Source: Thermoplasmatota archaeon (GTDB lineage Archaea; Thermoplasmatota; E2; DHVEG-1). Taken from it: 26,411 bases of DNA. The stretch's first letter is position 1; every line of letters begins with the position of its first letter. Below are positions 8,633 to 15,273 of the stretch, one piece after another. Both the position numbers and the translations under genes were made by a program. Below the pieces are notes generated by a model. The model did not search any database. It was not told where the DNA came from and saw nothing but the letters and a program-made list of their open reading frames with translations. The stretch is from positions 1 to 26,411 of the forward strand of contig JAUWOO010000007.1 of assembly GCA_030612095.1 (NCBI GenBank). Reading direction: 5' to 3'.

Positions 8633-8646
8633 TGATACTAGTATCA
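8633..8646. promoter_or_regulatory. perfect 14-bp palindrome before the ATPase gene, likely operator
   Basis: TGATACTAGTATCA is fully self-complementary and lies nine bases before the chosen ATG at 8623, between a TTTTAAATA box and the start. A repressor bound here would block transcription start. The core TACTAGTA also appears twice in the palindrome before the second ATPase gene at 15274-15291. Confidence 0.5.
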
Positions 8647-8653
8647 ATTGACA

Positions 8654-8755
8654 CTATTTAAAATCTTTGACCATGTCCTTACCAAGCTCTGTGGATGCCC
8701 TAACATATTTATCCTGTAATTCTGAAAACATCCTCGTTTGAGTTTTCTCTGTCAA
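8654..8755 (-). other. possible 33-codon ORF or gene remnant upstream of the ATPase
   Basis: From TTG at 8755 an open frame reads LTEKTQTRMFSELQDKYVRA followed by STELGKDMVKDFK and stops at 8654, over the ATPase promoter. The charged, helical composition looks protein-like and an upstream continuation HSSKI stays in frame, but no start with a ribosome site is visible. It may be the tail of a lost gene or a short upstream peptide. I do not recognise it. Confidence 0.3.
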
Positions 8756-8785
8756 CGTGATCTTACTACTATGTCTACTATTTTC

Positions 8786-8899
8786 TTACCGGAAGTTCCA
8801 TCACCAAATGGATTGCCCCCCTTGTCTTTTTACTAAAAAATGTTCGCCCATTTATCTTGTTCATATTTTTATCGAGGCGAGCAATCTTACGTTTTTGCT
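8786..8899 (-). pseudogene. duplicated junction fragment: ATPase 3' end plus 2-epimerase 3' end
   Basis: This stretch aligns base by base, with scattered differences, to 6974-7090: the last codons and downstream sequence of the intact ATPase gene joined to a 2-epimerase tail. In the 2-epimerase frame it reads NPFGDGTSGKKIVDIVVRSR before a stop; in the ATPase frame stops interrupt the copy. It appears to be what remains of a second ATPase gene with the same 3' neighbour. The MITE at 8926 sits 26 bases further on. Confidence 0.65.
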
Positions 8900-8925
8900 A
8901 TAATCAGATTATACATAATCGCATT

Positions 8926-9120
8926 CATGTGTCATCGGTTAAGCACTTTCCAGGAGATAAATGAGTCACGAGGTCATCGAAGATTGACTGTGAGAAAAAC
9001 CTCATATCGAAAGGGGAATTTACTGGTTCTGAATGGATTTTTAATCGTAAATGTTATATTGTAAAAACGAGCAAAAATAGCTGGTATTTTGCTCATTTTC
9101 TGCTTAACCGATGACGCATG
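8926..9120. mobile_element. 195-bp MITE, copy 1, with 20-bp terminal inverted repeats and 10-bp target duplication
   Basis: The right end, read inward, is CATGCGTCATCGGTTAAGCA, and the left end is the same except for T at base 5. TAATCGCATT lies directly on both sides (8916-8925 and 9121-9130), a perfect 10-bp target duplication. The element has no long reading frame, so it must have been moved by a transposase encoded elsewhere. Near its right end, 9069-9094 can form a stem with 8-bp GAGCAAAA/TTTTGCTC arms followed by a T-rich run. Copy 2 at 23147-23341 has the same length and only about four differences. A 10-bp duplication would fit an IS4-like group, but the parent family is not identified. 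Confidence 0.92.
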
Positions 9121-9143
9121 TAATCGCATTATGTATAAATTGT

Positions 9144-9344
9144 TTATAAAAATTCGATTCCGTTATCATCCCCTAACTTTTTTGCTTCGACAGTAAAACC
9201 AAACTCCATTATAGTTTTATGCATAAATCCATAATCTATGAATGTGGTGGTATTTTTGCATGGAGTTATAACCAGTATAAAACCTTACCATGGGAAATAA
9301 TTTCTTTTCCGTATAATCTTTGATTTCAAATCGAACAGAATCAC
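9144..9344 (-). pseudogene. unrecognised gene remnant with one in-frame stop
   Basis: Starting from GTG at 9344, beside the stop of the glycosyltransferase, one frame reads VILFDLKSKIIRKRNYFPW, TAA, then GFILVITPCKNTTTFIDYGF and ends GFTVEAKKLGDDNGIEFL before a second stop at 9144. Both parts look like genuine protein and share the frame, so this is probably the 3' end of a gene killed by a nonsense mutation. The family is not recognised. The remainder of the gap 8900-9345 holds only the MITE. Confidence 0.4.
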
Positions 9345-9345
9345 T

Positions 9346-10473
9346 TTATACTCTTCTACCCGCATTAATTACCGCATGTAAAATAAGACCAGTCATACCG
9401 GACAATGTCCCCAACATCAGCAATGTAATTGTCATCAGTGTTAGACTAATGGTTAGATATCCATTAGCTTCATATGCAATATATGTTTGAACACCAAAAA
9501 ACATTCCAAGTAAAAATAATATGAAACCTGGAAGACCAAAGAAAAGTAAGGAATGTTCCACTTCCATATACTTGAAAATGGAAACCAAGACACCAAACCC
9601 GTGACCTACTGCCCCTTCTGTAGAGGTGTCACCTTCATAGCTTACAGATATTGGAACTTCTGCAAACATAAGGTTTTGTTTACGGGCTTGCATAAGTATT
9701 TCCGCAGAAACTCCCATTTGGGTATCTTTGGGAAGAATTTTTTGAATTGCTTCTTTTGAATATGCTCTAAAACCACTTTGCCCATCTGTTACTTTATGAT
9801 AAGCTTCTTTGCTTCCAGCATTGGTAAACCGTGTGAGCACCCAGATGCCAAACCGACGATACGAAGGTACATTATTACTGTTTTCATCCAAAAACCTGCT
9901 GCCAATGCTAATATCAACATTGTTTTCGATAACTGGTTTCATCACACCGTACAGTTGATCAGCATCATGTTGGCCATCACCATCAAGAATTGTCATCACA
10001 TCAGCATCGATTTCACGGGCATAGTTAAAACATGATTGAATCGCTGTACCATAGCCTCTGTTTCCCCCATGTTGCATAACAGTAGCCCCTGCATATTCTG
10101 CAACTTGTGCAGTTTTGTCTGTGCTCCCATCATCGATTACAACAACTGAGTCTGCATAGCGTTTTGCTTTAAGGACAATGCTTCCAATGGTCTTTTCCTC
10201 ATTGTAACAAGGGATGGCAACCAATGTTTTCTTTGGAATATCGTAGGATTCTTCCCTTGCTATAAGATTATCTTTGAAAGGGGAAAAATTTTGCATAGAT
10301 ATTTTCTCCTTTCCGTTTGATAGAACTGTACTAAAAGGATATATTTGTCGACCAGTGGTTAGTTTAGTATCGACAGTTGATTCTATTGAAGATAGCGTGT
10401 TGTTCACCTCCTTTTCCTTTTCGTTGGAAGTATTTTTGCGATCATTGCTATTTTTATTTACTTCTTTAGTCAC
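9346..10473 (-). CDS. family 2 glycosyltransferase with C-terminal membrane helices
   Basis: A charged, low-complexity N-terminal segment of about 80 residues precedes the catalytic domain: VAIPCYNEEKTIGS, VVVIDDGSTDKT, then MTILDGDGQHDADQL (metal site) and DGQSGFRAYSKEA. Two hydrophobic helices close the protein (LLFFGLPGFILFLLGMFFG and a second around MTITLLMLGTLSGMTGLIL). The layout equals that of the glycosyltransferase at 2586-3665, so the two are paralogues loading sugars onto a polyprenyl carrier. I prefer GTG at 10473 because GGTGGGGG lies just upstream; an in-frame ATG at 10506 would give 386 residues. The gene stands apart from other glycan genes, with a zinc-site protein upstream. 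Confidence 0.88.
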   Translation of the reverse strand: MTKEVNKNSNDRKNTSNEKEKEVNNTLSSIESTVDTKLTTGRQIYPFSTVLSNGKEKISMQNFSPFKDNLIAREESYDIPKKTLVAIPCYNEEKTIGSIVLKAKRYADSVVVIDDGSTDKTAQVAEYAGATVMQHGGNRGYGTAIQSCFNYAREIDADVMTILDGDGQHDADQLYGVMKPVIENNVDISIGSRFLDENSNNVPSYRRFGIWVLTRFTNAGSKEAYHKVTDGQSGFRAYSKEAIQKILPKDTQMGVSAEILMQARKQNLMFAEVPISVSYEGDTSTEGAVGHGFGVLVSIFKYMEVEHSLLFFGLPGFILFLLGMFFGVQTYIAYEANGYLTISLTLMTITLLMLGTLSGMTGLILHAVINAGRRV

Positions 10474-10536
10474 AATCTTTCTTCCCCCACCACTTCTTTT
10501 TATCAATTTAATTCAACAATCTATTATCCTTTCCAA

Positions 10537-10619
10537 GACTACCTCATCCGATAGCCTCTTATCATCCAACCCACTAAAGGATCGTCAATTCAGTCTAATG
10601 GACATATGAATCAATTATG
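10537..10619. repeat. duplicated segment (family C), copy 1
   Basis: About 83 bases spanning the last codons of the zinc-site gene and its 3' flank (with GTCAATTCAGTCTA and TAGCCTCTTAT) recur in degenerate form at 15367-15453. Copy 2 has no intact gene attached; its coding part would end VIYSFVC compared with IIDSYVH here. The flank lies between the zinc-site gene and the glycosyltransferase start and could also be leader sequence of the latter. Confidence 0.6.
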
Positions 10620-10954
10620 ATTTCATGTAAACCACAATATTTTCTAATCGCCTTTACAAAAACCTCTTTTTGTACAGAACCAGTTGTACCATACAAATCA
10701 TCAAAACACTCGTGGGACTCTAATTCCTTTACCACGAGGCGTTTCTGAGATTGAGTAAGTGAAAAACATTTTGCTATCCTAGAAAGGACGTTCGTCCAAT
10801 ATCCCATCTTTTTGGACCTATCATCAGAAATATTCTTTACAACCCCGCAATGTATACACCAGTGATGTAATGAAACATCAGATTTTAAGCTACAACTCTC
10901 AGGTAACCAGACTCTATCTTCAATACCACAACTCTCGTGTAAACATAACGCCAT
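10595..10954 (-). CDS. small zinc-site protein of unknown function
   Basis: The 119-residue product has Cys4, His6 and Cys9 in an LCLHESCG segment and a knuckle HHWCIHCG at about residues 30-37, which together can form a zinc site. The rest is a helical, basic region (DDRSKKMGYWTNVLSRI, LTQSQKRLVVKELESHECFD) and a GTTGSVQKEVF segment. It resembles small conserved archaeal proteins without known function; I cannot name the family. The start ATG at 10954 follows a strong GGAGGGTGAGGTGA site. DNA or RNA binding is a guess from the basic helix and the knuckle. Confidence 0.75.
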   Translation of the reverse strand: MALCLHESCGIEDRVWLPESCSLKSDVSLHHWCIHCGVVKNISDDRSKKMGYWTNVLSRIAKCFSLTQSQKRLVVKELESHECFDDLYGTTGSVQKEVFVKAIRKYCGLHEIIIDSYVH

Positions 10955-11127
10955 GTGTCACCTCACCCTCCTTTTAATCACTAAGCGATTACAATTGCAA
11001 TAATAATGTGACTTATAAATATAGTGGTTTTTAATCATATTCAGGCGAGAAATTGTATTAGGTAATATGGTCAGTAAAATACTTTGATCTCTACTTTTAT
11101 GTAGAAAAAGAACATAAATTATAAGTA

Positions 11128-11142
11128 GTAAGGAATTCTTAC
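11128..11142. promoter_or_regulatory. AbrB-type operator GTAAG-N5-CTTAC (site 1)
   Basis: GTAAGGAATTCTTAC has 5-bp inverted arms and ends 16 bases before the ATG of the AbrB-type gene at 11159. A TAAATTATAAG box lies just upstream, so the site covers the transcription start. The same arms occur before two other AbrB-type reading frames at 13376 and 13551. Autoregulation by the antitoxin is the expected role. Confidence 0.6.
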
Positions 11143-11158
11143 ATTAATATGATGCTGC

Positions 11159-11410
11159 ATGGCTGAAGTAATAAAAGTAACGAGTAAAGGTCAGGTAACA
11201 CTGCCTGTAAATATAAGAAAAAAACTACATATTAGTAAAGACACCTATATTGCTGTGGACATAATCGAAGATTATATCATTATGAAAAAAGTCGGATTAA
11301 AACTAAAAGAATTAAGCGATATTATTCAAAAAAGCGTAAAAGAAAAAGGTGTTACAAAAAAAGAAATTGAAAAAGCTATTCTCGAATCTCGTAAAGACGT
11401 TTGGGCTTAA
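11159..11410 (+). CDS. AbrB-type antitoxin (VapB-like), partner toxin truncated
   Basis: The 83-residue product begins MAEVIKVTSKGQVTLPVNIR, the swapped-hairpin SpoVT/AbrB DNA-binding domain (TSKGQVTLP). A charged helical tail follows (KELSDIIQKSVKEKGVTKKE, IEKAILESRKDVWA) of the sort that wraps a PIN toxin. Its stop overlaps the ATG of a vapC remnant in TAATG, the usual vapBC coupling. Since the toxin is broken (11410-11463), the antitoxin may now be an orphan regulator or provide immunity against related toxins. It is the only plus-strand gene of this toxin-antitoxin cluster. Confidence 0.85.
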   Translation: MAEVIKVTSKGQVTLPVNIRKKLHISKDTYIAVDIIEDYIIMKKVGLKLKELSDIIQKSVKEKGVTKKEIEKAILESRKDVWA

Positions 11411-11463
11411 TGAATAAAATATTCATTGATACAAATATCCTCATTTCTGATTCTTCCTGTTGA
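11410..11463 (+). pseudogene. vapC-type PIN toxin, only the first 17 codons remain
   Basis: Directly coupled to the antitoxin stop, the frame reads MNKIFIDTNILISDSSC and then TGA. IFIDTNIL is the first strand and first catalytic Asp of PIN-domain nucleases. No further PIN sequence was seen downstream; family B repeats begin within 50 bases. A deletion removed the catalytic body. Confidence 0.75.
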
Positions 11464-11510
11464 CACTTTGATTTTAGAATTTTAAAGACCGAAACCAACC
11501 CCACTCAGTT

Positions 11511-11560
11511 GCAAAACCTGTCAGTTACCAGACAACTCCTGCACGCAAAATGTGTCAGGT
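11511..11560. repeat. dispersed repeat family B (copies 1-2)
   Basis: Two copies of a motif close to GCAAAANNTGTCAGKT start at 11511 and 11545. The second is preceded by CTGCACGCAAAA, which is also seen at 12502. The repeats fill the gap between the truncated toxin and the next VapC gene. Confidence 0.5.
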
Positions 11561-11599
11561 AAGACTACCCCCATCAAACGCCTTTCCAATTAGTCATAG

Positions 11600-12034
11600 T
11601 TACAATGAATTGCATAGAGTTATAATTTCTTTTGTATCAAATACTAAAATTTCTTTTTGTTTTTTAAAAAGAGCATCATTAGTCCATATGGGACAACCGG
11701 TTTTTAATGCAAGAGCATAAAAATCAATATCTTTTATGAATGAATTATAGTCTTTTTTTGAATACTGTTTTGCTAATGACACTGCTTTCGTGATACACGA
11801 AGCATATTCTTTCAAAGAAATGAAATGAACATGTAATGCTAACTCAACTTTTTGTTTGTTAAAGATATCTTCTGAAGTTTTGGATTTTTTTATAATTTCA
11901 GATGCATGCATATCAATTTCAGATAATGCATATTCTGGAGAAAACAAGGCAACTGGTTTTTCGAGAACATGTCTCAAAATAGAATCCTTCCAGAAAAAGG
12001 TGAATAAAACATTTGAATCAACAATGAACTTCAT
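11600..12034 (-). CDS. PIN-domain ribonuclease toxin (VapC-like)
   Basis: From ATG at 12034 the product has 144 residues: MKFIVDSNVLFTFFWKDS carries the first catalytic Asp, PEYALSEIDMHASEI the conserved Glu, and KDIDFYALALKTGCPIWTND the two later Asp residues of the PIN fold. VapC toxins cut tRNA or rRNA when freed from their antitoxin. The start overlaps the stop of the ribbon-helix-helix gene in TAATG, which fixes it; the open frame continues 24 codons upstream but those belong to the other gene's region. This is an intact VapBC pair. Confidence 0.85.
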   Translation of the reverse strand: MKFIVDSNVLFTFFWKDSILRHVLEKPVALFSPEYALSEIDMHASEIIKKSKTSEDIFNKQKVELALHVHFISLKEYASCITKAVSLAKQYSKKDYNSFIKDIDFYALALKTGCPIWTNDALFKKQKEILVFDTKEIITLCNSL

Positions 12035-12276
12035 TACAGCAAACCTTTCTTTTTCAACTCTTCTACCCGTTTTTCTCGAGCTTCTCTGGTTATTTGTACT
12101 GCCCAATCAGTAATCGATTCCTCTTCCTTTAGTCTTTTTAACATCTGTTCTTTCCATGATAACTCCCCTACTTTTTTCTGAATGGACTGCCGAATAAAAC
12201 CTGACCAATTGATTTCAGGAAATTTATTCATGAGTTTCTTTGTTTTTTCAGAGACTGAAAGTGTAATTGATACCAT
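12034..12276 (-). CDS. ribbon-helix-helix antitoxin (VapB-like)
   Basis: The 80-residue product opens MVSITLSVSEKTKKLMNKFP and continues EINWSGFIRQSIQKKVGEL, an RHH fold: a short strand followed by two helices. The C-terminal half is a long charged helix (EAREKRVEELKKKGLL) that should neutralise the toxin encoded next to it. It is the first gene of a two-gene operon. A perfect-armed palindrome at 12295-12312 lies 18 bases before the start and is the likely autoregulatory site. Confidence 0.85.
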   Translation of the reverse strand: MVSITLSVSEKTKKLMNKFPEINWSGFIRQSIQKKVGELSWKEQMLKRLKEEESITDWAVQITREAREKRVEELKKKGLL

Positions 12277-12294
12277 AACAAAACTCCTATTATA

Positions 12295-12312
12295 TTAACG
12301 TAAATACGTTAA
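12295..12312. promoter_or_regulatory. palindrome before the RHH-VapC operon, likely operator
   Basis: TTAACGTAAATACGTTAA has 8-bp perfect inverted arms around two central bases. Its position at the promoter of the ribbon-helix-helix gene fits binding by an RHH dimer pair. Its sequence differs from the GTAAG sites of the AbrB genes nearby. Confidence 0.6.
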
Positions 12313-12339
12313 AATATTTAAATGTGTTGAATTAAAGTA

Positions 12340-12456
12340 TCACAAAAGGCACCCTTGAAATCGTAAAACCACAAAAGCACCTGCAACTGAGGCAATAATT
12401 CCAACAAGAATCATCATCCAAGGAACACTTCCAGCGTTATCTTCTGATTCCACCAT
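12340..12456 (-). other. short membrane-tail ORF, probably the 3' remnant of a secreted protein gene
   Basis: A 38-codon frame from ATG at 12456 reads MVESEDNAGSVPWMMILVGI, then IASVAGAFVVLRFQGCLL. It is a polar stretch, one hydrophobic helix and a short basic end, the layout of C-terminal anchors on archaeal surface proteins. The frame stays open for several codons upstream without a start, so I take it for a relic. No ribosome site is visible. Confidence 0.35.
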
Positions 12457-12500
12457 GTAACGTGTCAACAACAATTGAAAAATACCCCACCCACCAACTT

Positions 12501-12603
12501 CTGCACGCAAAAGTCGTCAGTTTTACCCCTAAATTTTGCAAAACCTGTCAGGTCAACCAATCCTTGCCAATCGATTTCCATATGCAAAACTCGTCAGTTC
12601 ACT
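12501..12603. repeat. dispersed repeat family B (copies 3-5)
   Basis: Three copies of the GCAAAANNYGTCAGKT motif start at 12507, 12538 and 12584, with unrelated bases between them. The block CTGCACGCAAAA at 12502 and GCAAAACCTGTCAG at 12538 match copies at 11541 and 11511. The stretch 12457-12699 has no gene I can support. Confidence 0.5.
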
Positions 12604-12699
12604 CATGTCCGTGTGTTTAATGCCCCGAACGAAGTGAGAATGCAATGCGATCCAGAGTTATCTTTGATAACAGAGGATATTGAGTGGGCTAATGGCCTA

Positions 12700-13089
12700 T
12701 TATATTAACTTGGATGCCTGGACAATGGTTATTCCCTTGTGTGCTTTAATTTTCAACAGATGACTGTCCCCTGTGATAATGAGATCTGCATTTCCCCTTA
12801 TTGCGGTCTCAAGAACAATGTTATCTGAGGGATCTTCTTTGATTACGTCAATATCTCCTTTTATCACAACAATTTCAGAAAAGAGTAACACATCACGAAT
12901 AAATTCATCAATCTTTTCTTGGGGGAGAGCAAACTTCTTTCGAAGAACTCGTTTTGTCTCATCTAAGATTTCAAATGAGAGGACAGATTTCAAATTATTC
13001 ATCTTGCATTTCAATAGAACTTGCCTCTCATTTCCATTCCAGAAAAAAGCGGAAATCAAGATATTTGTATCAAGGACCACTCTCTTCAA
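12700..13089 (-). CDS. PIN-domain toxin of the AbrB-PIN type
   Basis: The 129-residue product reads MKRVVLDTNILISAFFWNGN (first Asp), LSFEILDETKRVL (Glu) and DPSDNIVLETAIRGNADLII followed by TGDSHLL (the later Asp residues). This is a complete PIN nuclease of the 'putative toxin' type. It starts with TTG at 13089, four bases inside the end of the antitoxin gene region, with GGGGAG eight bases upstream inside that gene's end. The gene pair with the AbrB antitoxin at 13093-13359 forms an intact toxin-antitoxin operon. Confidence 0.85.
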   Translation of the reverse strand: MKRVVLDTNILISAFFWNGNERQVLLKCKMNNLKSVLSFEILDETKRVLRKKFALPQEKIDEFIRDVLLFSEIVVIKGDIDVIKEDPSDNIVLETAIRGNADLIITGDSHLLKIKAHKGITIVQASKLI

Positions 13090-13092
13090 ATA

Positions 13093-13359
13093 TTAGCTCC
13101 CCTTTTTACGCACCTCTGAAATAGCCTTAAGGACATCCTTTTTTGATATCTTTTTCTTTTTCGCGTAATTGCTTCCCCAATTGAGCAATTCATCAAATTC
13201 TGAATCTGAAGGAATTTCGAGCTTTTTTAAGATAATAGTATCCCTTTCACCAAACATAGCGAATACTTCCCCGGACTTCAGTCCTAGAAAATCCCTAAGC
13301 GTTTTGGGAATAACTATTTGGCCTTTTGAAGATAATTTTGTGATTGTTACTTCACTCAT
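13093..13359 (-). CDS. AbrB-type antitoxin
   Basis: The 88-residue product begins MSEVTITKLSSKGQIVIPKT with the SSKGQIVIP hairpin of AbrB/MazE-like domains, followed by LRDFLGLKSGEVFAM. A charged tail (NYAKKKKISKKDVLKAISEV) would bind the PIN toxin. Next to its promoter, 16 bases before the ATG, lies AGTAAGACCATCTTACT, an inverted repeat shared with other AbrB genes here. The paired toxin follows after three bases. Confidence 0.9.
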   Translation of the reverse strand: MSEVTITKLSSKGQIVIPKTLRDFLGLKSGEVFAMFGERDTIILKKLEIPSDSEFDELLNWGSNYAKKKKISKKDVLKAISEVRKKGS

Positions 13360-13375
13360 TCTATTACCATACTAA

Positions 13376-13390
13376 GTAAGACCATCTTAC
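13376..13390. promoter_or_regulatory. AbrB-type operator GTAAG-N5-CTTAC (site 2)
   Basis: GTAAGACCATCTTAC, with a further A/T pair outside the arms, lies 16 bases before the start of the AbrB gene, the same distance as site 1 from its gene. Shared arms, spacing and distance argue for a common protein type binding both. Confidence 0.6.
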
Positions 13391-13393
13391 TAT

Positions 13394-13537
13394 TTAATAA
13401 TTTGCATACAACCGAATTGTGGCAAACAGACCCGGTCCACGAAATCGCATACCTACTCCCATTTTAAAAGCAGTAATAATATTACTTGGTATAACAATTT
13501 GTCCCTTTGAACTCATTTTTGCTATCGCCGCTTCCAT
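13394..13537 (-). pseudogene. decayed AbrB-type antitoxin gene
   Basis: A 47-codon frame from ATG at 13537 reads MEAAIAKMSSKGQIVIPSNI and then ITAFKMGVGMRFRGPGLFA before stopping. The SSKGQIVIP hairpin is kept, but the second half of the domain and the toxin-binding tail are missing. No PIN gene follows. Its own operator-like inverted repeat survives at 13550-13567. Confidence 0.65.
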
Positions 13538-13549
13538 TTATAGCACCAA

Positions 13550-13567
13550 TGTAAGATATACCTTACA
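13550..13567. promoter_or_regulatory. AbrB-type operator TGTAAG-N6-CTTACA (site 3)
   Basis: TGTAAGATATACCTTACA has 6-bp inverted arms and lies 12 bases before the ATG of the decayed AbrB gene. The arms match sites 1 and 2, though the spacer is one base longer. Confidence 0.55.
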
Positions 13568-13761
13568 TACTATAAAATGTTTGGTGGAAAAAAATCTCAC
13601 GCTATTTTTAGCATAGCCTAAAAGCACTGAAACACCGTATGCTAAAGGATTTAAGATTTTGCCATTTATCCCCCAGTTTGCAGTATTAATAGACATACGA
13701 TTTTTTTAATGATTTCCTTTTTCCTCAATTCGCTACCACACTAAAGAAAAGGTTTTTGCAG

Positions 13762-15240
13762 CTAACAAAACAAGAGAAACATCCACAATGGAATAAAAAT
13801 CAACTTTTCTTTTTTATCAATCAGATCTTTTGTTATAACAAAACCAAATGAACTTTTATTCTGTAACATAAATGAGTTAATTCCTTTTAGATCATCTGAA
13901 GAAATATTATTTTTGTATTTCACTTCAATGGGAACTGCCCTGTTATTTACCTCGGCAATGACATCAACTTCATTTCCATTTTTGTTTCTCCAGTAAAAAA
14001 CTTCAGGATTTGTACCATCGAAAGAGAAAAGTCTTTTGGCATGGTCATGAACAAGGATTTCAGCTATTTTTCCAAGTTCCTTTCCATCTGTAAACAATCG
14101 CTCGTTTAACCTATTGACAAGAACATTTCTTAGGCCGACATTGTTAAGATAAATTTTATCCTGTTTTCGTATTCTTTTTGCTCTACTTTTTGAATAAAAT
14201 TGTTCTCTTGAAATTAAAAAGACGGAATCTAAATAATCGAGGTATTCTCGAACAGTATCATCAGTTATTGATAAATTTCTTGCCATGTTTTCATAGGTAA
14301 ACACCTGCGAAGATTCTGCAGCAATAAAGGTTATTAAATTCTCTAAAGCTTTTGGATTTCTAATTTTAAACATCCTTAACAAATCTTTCTGCAATGTTAA
14401 ACTTATGTAATCATACAATTTCTTTCTGCAATCTGTGATATCCATGTCAATGAGTTCTGGAAAACCATCTTTTATCATATATTCTCTGCTATACATTTTG
14501 AATTCATTTTCCATGCGAACGACAGTGGCATAAAATTTTTTTATAGAGTCAAAAATACTTGTTACATCTCCAGCGAGCATCGCATCAATAAAGGAGGTTT
14601 GGTGCTGAGAATTGATTGCATTTAAGTTTGTTATGACAGATGAGTTCTGATTTTTATATCTAACATAATCTATAAATTTAAACGAAAGCAGGGTGCTGAT
14701 TCGTATGCGACCCACAAGAGACTCAGAACTTCCTTTCAGTATACTCGAACTGGAGGAATCAGAGATGAAAAATTTTATTGGGTATTTAAGATCATACCAC
14801 CCTTTTAAAATCTCACTCCAACCTTCATATTTAGTAATTTCATCAAAAAATATGTAAACAGTTCCTTGAGCATTCGAAAAGGATTTTTTCAATATATTTA
14901 TAGAATACACATCTAAAACATCATTTATTAAATTTTTAGACCCATGTTGTACGATACCTGCGAAAGGGTTATCAAACGAAAAATAAAGAATATGTTTTGT
15001 GTTTATATCTTGTTCATTAATTAAATAATCTGCGAGTTGGTACAATACGGTAGTTTTCCCTACTTGTCTTTGACCAATTACTGCCGTGATTTCTTTTTTT
15101 TCCAATTCTTTCTTGATGCGATTAAAGGCTTCTCGTCTAAATCTTTTAGCAAACTTTTCCGGGGGCGTCCCTTCTACCCACCATGGATTTTGCTCATTTA
15201 ACGCCCGTATTATATTTATTTCAATTTCTGAGTCGACCAT
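13762..15240 (-). CDS. AAA_14/DUF4143-type ATPase with PD-(D/E)XK-like end
   Basis: The 492-residue product carries Walker A IGQRQVGKTTVLYQ (residues 54-67) and a Walker B-like VYIFFDEITKYEGW. A winged-helix-like part follows (FTYENMARNLSITDDTVREY, then LDYLDSVFLIS), and the C-terminus has FYWRNKNGNEVDVIAEVNNR followed by AVPIEVKYKN, the nuclease-like core typical of DUF4143. Such ATPases are frequent in archaeal and bacterial accessory regions; their targets are not known. The ATG at 15240 sits about 25 bases from a TTATTATA box, so transcription is probably leaderless. A palindrome lies directly upstream of that box. It is related only distantly to the ATPase at 7028-8623. Confidence 0.88.
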   Translation of the reverse strand: MVDSEIEINIIRALNEQNPWWVEGTPPEKFAKRFRREAFNRIKKELEKKEITAVIGQRQVGKTTVLYQLADYLINEQDINTKHILYFSFDNPFAGIVQHGSKNLINDVLDVYSINILKKSFSNAQGTVYIFFDEITKYEGWSEILKGWYDLKYPIKFFISDSSSSSILKGSSESLVGRIRISTLLSFKFIDYVRYKNQNSSVITNLNAINSQHQTSFIDAMLAGDVTSIFDSIKKFYATVVRMENEFKMYSREYMIKDGFPELIDMDITDCRKKLYDYISLTLQKDLLRMFKIRNPKALENLITFIAAESSQVFTYENMARNLSITDDTVREYLDYLDSVFLISREQFYSKSRAKRIRKQDKIYLNNVGLRNVLVNRLNERLFTDGKELGKIAEILVHDHAKRLFSFDGTNPEVFYWRNKNGNEVDVIAEVNNRAVPIEVKYKNNISSDDLKGINSFMLQNKSSFGFVITKDLIDKKEKLIFIPLWMFLLFC

Positions 15241-15273
15241 AACTTAAGTAAAAACACTACAAGTATAATAAAT

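Noticed and set aside
9553..10609. Several plus-strand frames opposite the glycosyltransferase
   Set aside because: They are antisense shadows of the well-supported minus-strand enzyme.
12475..12708. 77-codon plus-strand reading frame
   Set aside because: It runs through family B repeats, has low-complexity composition at the start and no ribosome site; only its last 25 codons look protein-like, which is not enough to support a gene.
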